Source of the DNA: DASWID01 sp049682815
GTDB taxonomy: Bacteria > Desulfobacterota_D > UBA1144 > Nemesobacterales > CSP1-2
Direction: 5' to 3'
DNA: 64,000 nucleotides
Assembly (NCBI GenBank): GCA_049682815.1
Contig: JBAUII010000053.1
Coordinates: 1-64,000, forward strand
In this document: positions 60,439 through 64,000 of the stretch, piece by piece
Numbering within the stretch: position 1 is the first letter of the stretch
Layout: every line of letters begins with the position of its first letter
Notes under the pieces: model-generated
Told to the model about the DNA's origin: nothing
Databases searched by the model: none
Seen by the model: the letters and a program-made list of their open reading frames with translations, nothing else
Position numbers and translations under genes: made by a program

Positions 60439-62475
60439 TCATCTCTCAATTCTGAGAAATTTCGCATTTATGGCGACGATTACTGTACTCAGTGACATTA
60501 GCACAGCGCCAAGCGCCGGACTGAGAAGTATTCTCAAAGGATATAGAACCCCTGCAGCCAGAGGGATAGCAACCACATTGTAGCCGGTAGCCCACGCGAG
60601 ATTCTGAACCATCTTCTTATAGGTCGCGCGTGAAAGGTCTAGTATTGAAACTACATCCAGAGGGTTACTTCTTACAAGAATGATGTCTGCGGTTTCAACC
60701 GCCACGTCTGTTCCGGCACCAATAGCAATGCCAACGTCGGCCTGGGCGAGGGCAGGGGCATCATTCACACCGTCGCCGGTCATGGCCACTATCAGTCCTC
60801 TGGACTGAACCTCCTTTACCTTTTTCGATTTTTCATGTGGAAGGACTTCTGCGAAATACTCATCAAGCCCAATCTCCTCCGAGACCCATTTGGCGACCTG
60901 GTTATTGTCACCTGTCAGCATCATGCATTGGATTCCCATCTCTTTTAGCTTCTTAATGGCATTTTTCGATTCTGGCCTGATGATGTCGGCCAGGGCGAGC
61001 GCGCCCATTAGTTTTCCGTCAATTAATACGAATACTACGGTTTTTCCCTGTGAAGATAACTTCTTGACTCTGTCGTCTTCTACACTGATATTTTGCTCCC
61101 TTAAATATCCTGGGCTTACTATCTTTACGTCTTTTCCGTTTATGTTGCCTTCCGCTCCCTTACCTGTAATTGCCTTGAAGTCTTTCACAGGGAAAGTTTC
61201 TTTGCTAGACGATGTTATTCCCTTTGCAAGGGGATGTTCCGAACGAGCCTCTACTGAGGCGGCGTATTTTAGAAGTTCCCCTTGCTCAAAACCCTCCTCA
61301 AATACAATTGTATCGGTGACTCCGAATTTTCCTTCGGTAAGGGTTCCGGTTTTATCGAAGATAATAGCCTGAATATTCCTCGCTCTTTCAAAGGCAGCGC
61401 GATTTCTGATGAGTAATCCGTTTCTGGCAGATAAAGCTGTTGATACTGCGACAACCAGTGGAATAGCGAGTCCCAACGCATGAGGGCATGTGATAACCAT
61501 AACGGTTACCGTCCTCTCAAGTGAAAATGCAAAATCCCTTTGAGCTATAGCTAGCCATATAAAAAGAGTTGCTGCACCGGCAAAGATAGCGATTATGGTA
61601 AGCCAGAGTGCGGCCCTGTTTGCAAGATCCTGGGTTTTCGATTTGCTTTCCTGTGCTTCCCTGACCAGTTCCGTCATTTGAGATAGATAAGAATCCTTTC
61701 CGGTCTTCTTTACTTCCACAGTTATCGAGCCTTCGCCGTTTATTGCACCTCCAATTACATGTGTTCCTATTTTCTTGGAAACCGGCGTTGATTCACCCGT
61801 TAACATCGATTCATCCACCGTAGTCTCTCCTTCCATAATCTCCGCGTCCGCTGGTATTTTTTCTCCGGGCTTGATAATAATCCTATCTCCCACGTTCAAT
61901 TCTCTCACGTCTACATCCTTTATGCTTCCGTCTTCCATCACTTTATGTGCAGTTGATGGCATTAATTCTGCCAGCTCATCCAGAGCCCTAGAAGCACCCA
62001 TGACAGACTTCATTTCAATCCAGTGTCCGAGCAGCATCACATCGATTAAGGTGGCCAATTCCCAGAAGAATATTTTACCAGAGAGTCCAAACACGACTGC
62101 GCTTGAGTAGAAATACGCGACCATAATTGCTAGCGCAATTAGGGTCATCATTCCTGGATTGGCAGATTTCAATTCGTCGATCAGGCCGGTGAGGAATGGA
62201 TAGCCTCCGTAGAAAAAAACGATGGAAGAGAAACCGAAGAGAACGAATAGATCTCCCTTAAACCTGATAGAATCCCCGAGACCAAGAAAACCCTGAATCA
62301 TTGGGGAAAGAATTAGTATTGGTATTGTAATTACCAAGGAAATCCAGAATCGTCTCTTGAAATCATCCAGCATATGTGAATGGTGATCATGACGATCATG
62401 CCTGTGATACGTCCTGTCGGATTCATTATGATCGTTTTGATCCATTTGATCATTTTTACCCTTATTGTGTTCCAT
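60439..62475 (-). CDS. copB: CopB-type (CPH) copper-exporting P1B ATPase
   Basis: 678 residues. The N-terminal 40 residues are His/Asp-rich (YHRHDRHDHHSHML), replacing an HMA domain. Motifs: TGES (actuator), CPHALGLAIP at about residue 333 (the CPH ion-selectivity motif of P1B-3 ATPases), DKTGTLTEGKF (Asp for phosphorylation), SEHPLAKG and GDGVNDAPALAQADVG. It exports Cu(I)/Cu(II) or Ag from the cytoplasm or inner membrane. A Spy-like protein is downstream and a cytochrome c lies upstream. Confidence 0.95.
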   Translation of the reverse strand: MEHNKGKNDQMDQNDHNESDRTYHRHDRHDHHSHMLDDFKRRFWISLVITIPILILSPMIQGFLGLGDSIRFKGDLFVLFGFSSIVFFYGGYPFLTGLIDELKSANPGMMTLIALAIMVAYFYSSAVVFGLSGKIFFWELATLIDVMLLGHWIEMKSVMGASRALDELAELMPSTAHKVMEDGSIKDVDVRELNVGDRIIIKPGEKIPADAEIMEGETTVDESMLTGESTPVSKKIGTHVIGGAINGEGSITVEVKKTGKDSYLSQMTELVREAQESKSKTQDLANRAALWLTIIAIFAGAATLFIWLAIAQRDFAFSLERTVTVMVITCPHALGLAIPLVVAVSTALSARNGLLIRNRAAFERARNIQAIIFDKTGTLTEGKFGVTDTIVFEEGFEQGELLKYAASVEARSEHPLAKGITSSSKETFPVKDFKAITGKGAEGNINGKDVKIVSPGYLREQNISVEDDRVKKLSSQGKTVVFVLIDGKLMGALALADIIRPESKNAIKKLKEMGIQCMMLTGDNNQVAKWVSEEIGLDEYFAEVLPHEKSKKVKEVQSRGLIVAMTGDGVNDAPALAQADVGIAIGAGTDVAVETADIILVRSNPLDVVSILDLSRATYKKMVQNLAWATGYNVVAIPLAAGVLYPLRILLSPALGAVLMSLSTVIVAINAKFLRIER

Positions 62476-62641
62476 TTCGTGCGTATGCTATCCCTGGACA
62501 GCATTTAAATCGTTTTTGTTGAGAGGTTGACTTAGTCAGTGTGACCGGTTCGTTTAATTCCGGACTCTCGATAACATAAGCTAAAACCGCACATCCTAGG
62601 CCCTCCACCTGCGCATACGAAAGGCACGGACAAGGGATCAT
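62462..62641 (-). CDS. Possible 59-residue Cys-containing protein overlapping copB start
   Basis: An ATG-to-stop frame of 60 codons, too short for most gene finders. MIPCPCLSYAQ opens with a CPC pair, GLGCAVLAYVI carries a third Cys, and KRFKCCPGIAY a fourth and fifth. The TAA lies inside the first codons of copB (14-nt overlap). No Shine-Dalgarno is visible. The CPC...CCPG layout looks like a small metal-binding protein, and a home before copB would fit, but homology is not established. Confidence 0.38.
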   Translation of the reverse strand: MIPCPCLSYAQVEGLGCAVLAYVIESPELNEPVTLTKSTSQQKRFKCCPGIAYARNGTQ

Positions 62642-62727
62642 GTCGGTATTAAAAAATTATCGGATTCCCATGCCTCAGTCAAAGAATATTCCTGCCCAGA
62701 GAGCCATTGCTGCTGTTGCTGTCACGT

Positions 62728-63288
62728 TTAATGCTCATGATGATGCTCATCATCAGCTCCATGGTCATGTTCATGATTCTGTGTCTCTTCACTCCCTACC
62801 ATCGCTTTATATTCCTCAGGAGTCAGGTCGGGGAGCTGCTTCAGGAAGGCCACAATTGACCACAATTCTTCCTCACTATGAGTCGATCCAAAGGCTGGCA
62901 TTCCTGTCATTTTAATTCCATTCTTGGTAATCCAGTAAAGCTCTTCTGAGCTAAATTCGTCGATCTCATCTGGGAGCTCTGGCGGTTCGGGATATAGTCC
63001 TTTGCCTATGTCAGAAGGTTTAATACCTGGAGCACCATGACATCCGACACACATTTCGTCATAATGATTGAACCCCGTCTTAACCATTGATTTATCATCA
63101 AGGGAAGGAACGGCAATCCCGGCAGCATGAGATCTGATTGATTTTTCCGTAGCGATGTCCAATATAAATTCTGTAATTTTTGTGTGGGGCTTGGTAGCTG
63201 CGACATCATACTGCCCTGTATAGATGAAGATAAAAAAGGCTACGATAACAACTATAATAAAAATTAAGATTGTCCATATAACTTTCAT
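62728..63288 (-). CDS. Membrane-anchored monohaem cytochrome c
   Basis: 186 residues. N-terminal helix (3-24) as anchor. The haem motif is CVGCH (80-84), with KMTGMPAFGSTHSEEELWSIVAFLKQLP providing the distal Met (about 128-132) and the C-terminal helix. The tail is His-rich (HDHGADDEHHHEH), which may bind metal. It resembles small cytochromes of the cytochrome c class I fold. It needs the Ccm machinery, of which ccmG/H are at 31.8-32.9 kb. Confidence 0.87.
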   Translation of the reverse strand: MKVIWTILIFIIVVIVAFFIFIYTGQYDVAATKPHTKITEFILDIATEKSIRSHAAGIAVPSLDDKSMVKTGFNHYDEMCVGCHGAPGIKPSDIGKGLYPEPPELPDEIDEFSSEELYWITKNGIKMTGMPAFGSTHSEEELWSIVAFLKQLPDLTPEEYKAMVGSEETQNHEHDHGADDEHHHEH

Positions 63289-63902
63289 CTCCTGCCTCCT
63301 TATTGCAGAGTCATTATCTATTATCTTGATTCATATTACCATAATATGATTATTTATTATCAAATAGACTGTAATGGACTCATCAGTAAGGTGATCCGAA
63401 GTTTTTGTTACCTGCCATGAACTTATTTGATAATGGTATCACGGTGGCCTTATGGTGAATGGCAATCCAAAGAGCAGCGACCTGGGCGCATTTTCTTTAT
63501 TCAGAGGCTGATATGGTTTTTTCGGCTTTTTATAAATGATCTGAGAAAATGTAAAAATTACAAGTGATGCTGATTTCGAGTTTAAATAGAATATCAAAGG
63601 TCCAAAATGCTTTACTCTGTGTAGTAAAGTAATAGTTTATGAATGCGTTGTAATGACCTGTAAGGATTAAATAATTGTTAAATTATGGTCTTTTAAATGC
63701 TCGCCCTTGTTCGCTTCGAAATCGCAAGTAGCTGGAGGAATTATAAAAGGATTTGAAATCATAGTTGCCGAGTCCTCCAACCCGTTAGTGCCACAGCTGA
63801 TTTACTGTTATCAATCTCATCATAATGGCTCAAAAAAGCAGCTTTATCCAAAATTCGGTAGAATATTATGCAGGCTAGTTTTGTTCATTGGAATGATAAC
63901 AG
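63289..63902. other. Gene-free AT-rich interval
   Basis: About 600 nt with no supported gene, repeat or RNA. A 90-codon plus-strand frame at 63707-63979 has no Shine-Dalgarno and no recognisable motifs. Promoters for the cytochrome c gene (minus) and the lipoprotein (plus) should lie here, but no convincing pair of boxes was found. Confidence 0.4.
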
Positions 63903-64000
63903 ATGCATCTCATAGAAGCCTTGAAATACACTGTGGTAATATCATCGTATATTATTTTCCTAGCACCTGCATTGATTAGTTGCAGTGCTGACAAAGGGGA
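63903..64000 (+). CDS. Lipoprotein, N-terminal part (truncated by window end)
   Basis: From ATG 63903 the frame reads about 32 codons: a short charged start (MHLIEALKY), hydrophobic core TVVISSYIIFLAPAL, and a lipobox LISC followed by SADKG. This is a classic signal peptidase II signal, so a lipoprotein gene probably continues beyond the window. A TTG seven codons later is an alternative start. No strong ribosome-binding site is seen. Confidence 0.5.
   Translation, partial: MHLIEALKYTVVISSYIIFLAPALISCSADKG

Noticed and set aside
60890..61372. Plus-strand 160-codon frame inside copB
   Set aside because: Antisense shadow of copB; no motifs or start signal.

Overview
The window looks like a chromosomal segment of an uncultured Gram-negative bacterium. 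Evidence for this is a CcmG/CcmH cytochrome c maturation pair, outer-membrane beta-barrel and lipoprotein genes, a membrane-anchored cytochrome c, and a tuf-rpmG-tRNA-Trp-secE-nusG-rplKAJL-rpoBC core of the kind seen in Deltaproteobacteria-like lineages and candidate phyla. I cannot fix the phylum from the sequence. Base composition is moderately AT-rich. Several families of dispersed palindromic intergenic repeats occur.

Layout. (1) 1-17.7 kb, plus strand: the 3' end of tuf, rpmG, an inserted cell-surface beta-helix protein with a Thr-Pro linker and a CTERM-like tail, tRNA-Trp, then secE, nusG, rplK, rplA, rplJ, rplL, rpoB, rpoC and valS. Two-hairpin repeats lie on both sides of the surface-protein gene. 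(2) 17.7-33.7 kb, ordinary chromosome: purF/purL (minus strand), a trypsin-like protease with a MopE-type insert and a stand-alone copy of its N-terminal domain, mnmA, mtaB, an exported metallophosphoesterase, a MoxR-type ATPase/VWA pair, an ECF sigma factor with zinc-finger anti-sigma, ccmH/ccmG and a methyltransferase. (3) 33.7-39.4 kb, a degraded accessory zone: dispersed repeats, an IS1182-like transposase remnant, a scrap of a restriction/modification enzyme, an intact DUF433/DUF5615 toxin-antitoxin pair between imperfect direct repeats, an acyl-CoA synthetase and an unusual Cys-tailed CDF transporter. (4) 39.4-63.3 kb, a large metal/metalloid resistance island: arsR-arsM-arsC on plus; then, after an IS3-type remnant, a long run of minus-strand genes (HMA protein, beta-barrel, NHL propeller, MerT-like, MerR, several small Cys- or Met-rich proteins, a DGC-domain protein, SHOCT proteins, a SigZ-like sigma factor, an MtrA/DUF4346 protein, a GDCCVxC-type protein, a haloacid-dehalogenase-type HAD, two merA genes, merC, merP, merT, a CmtR-like ArsR repressor, a methyltransferase); then DUF1259 and OsmC-like exported proteins; and finally copper genes (Spy-like LTxxQ protein, CPH-type CopB ATPase, cytochrome c). 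The window ends in the signal peptide of a lipoprotein.

How it works together. The mer genes encode a complete inorganic-mercury route (MerP/MerT/MerC capture and import, MerA reduction), with no MerB visible. The ars genes encode arsenate reduction and methylation, with no ArsB/Acr3 pump visible. The copper genes encode CPH-ATPase export with a periplasmic Met/His-rich partner. The least understood part is the block at 44.5-51.6 kb: small thiol-rich proteins co-oriented with a bacterial MtrA-like/DUF4346 protein whose cobalt-ligand histidine appears replaced, a GDCCVxC protein, a 36-residue microprotein, a HAD and a sigma factor. This is the best candidate for an undescribed metal- or thiol-linked system.
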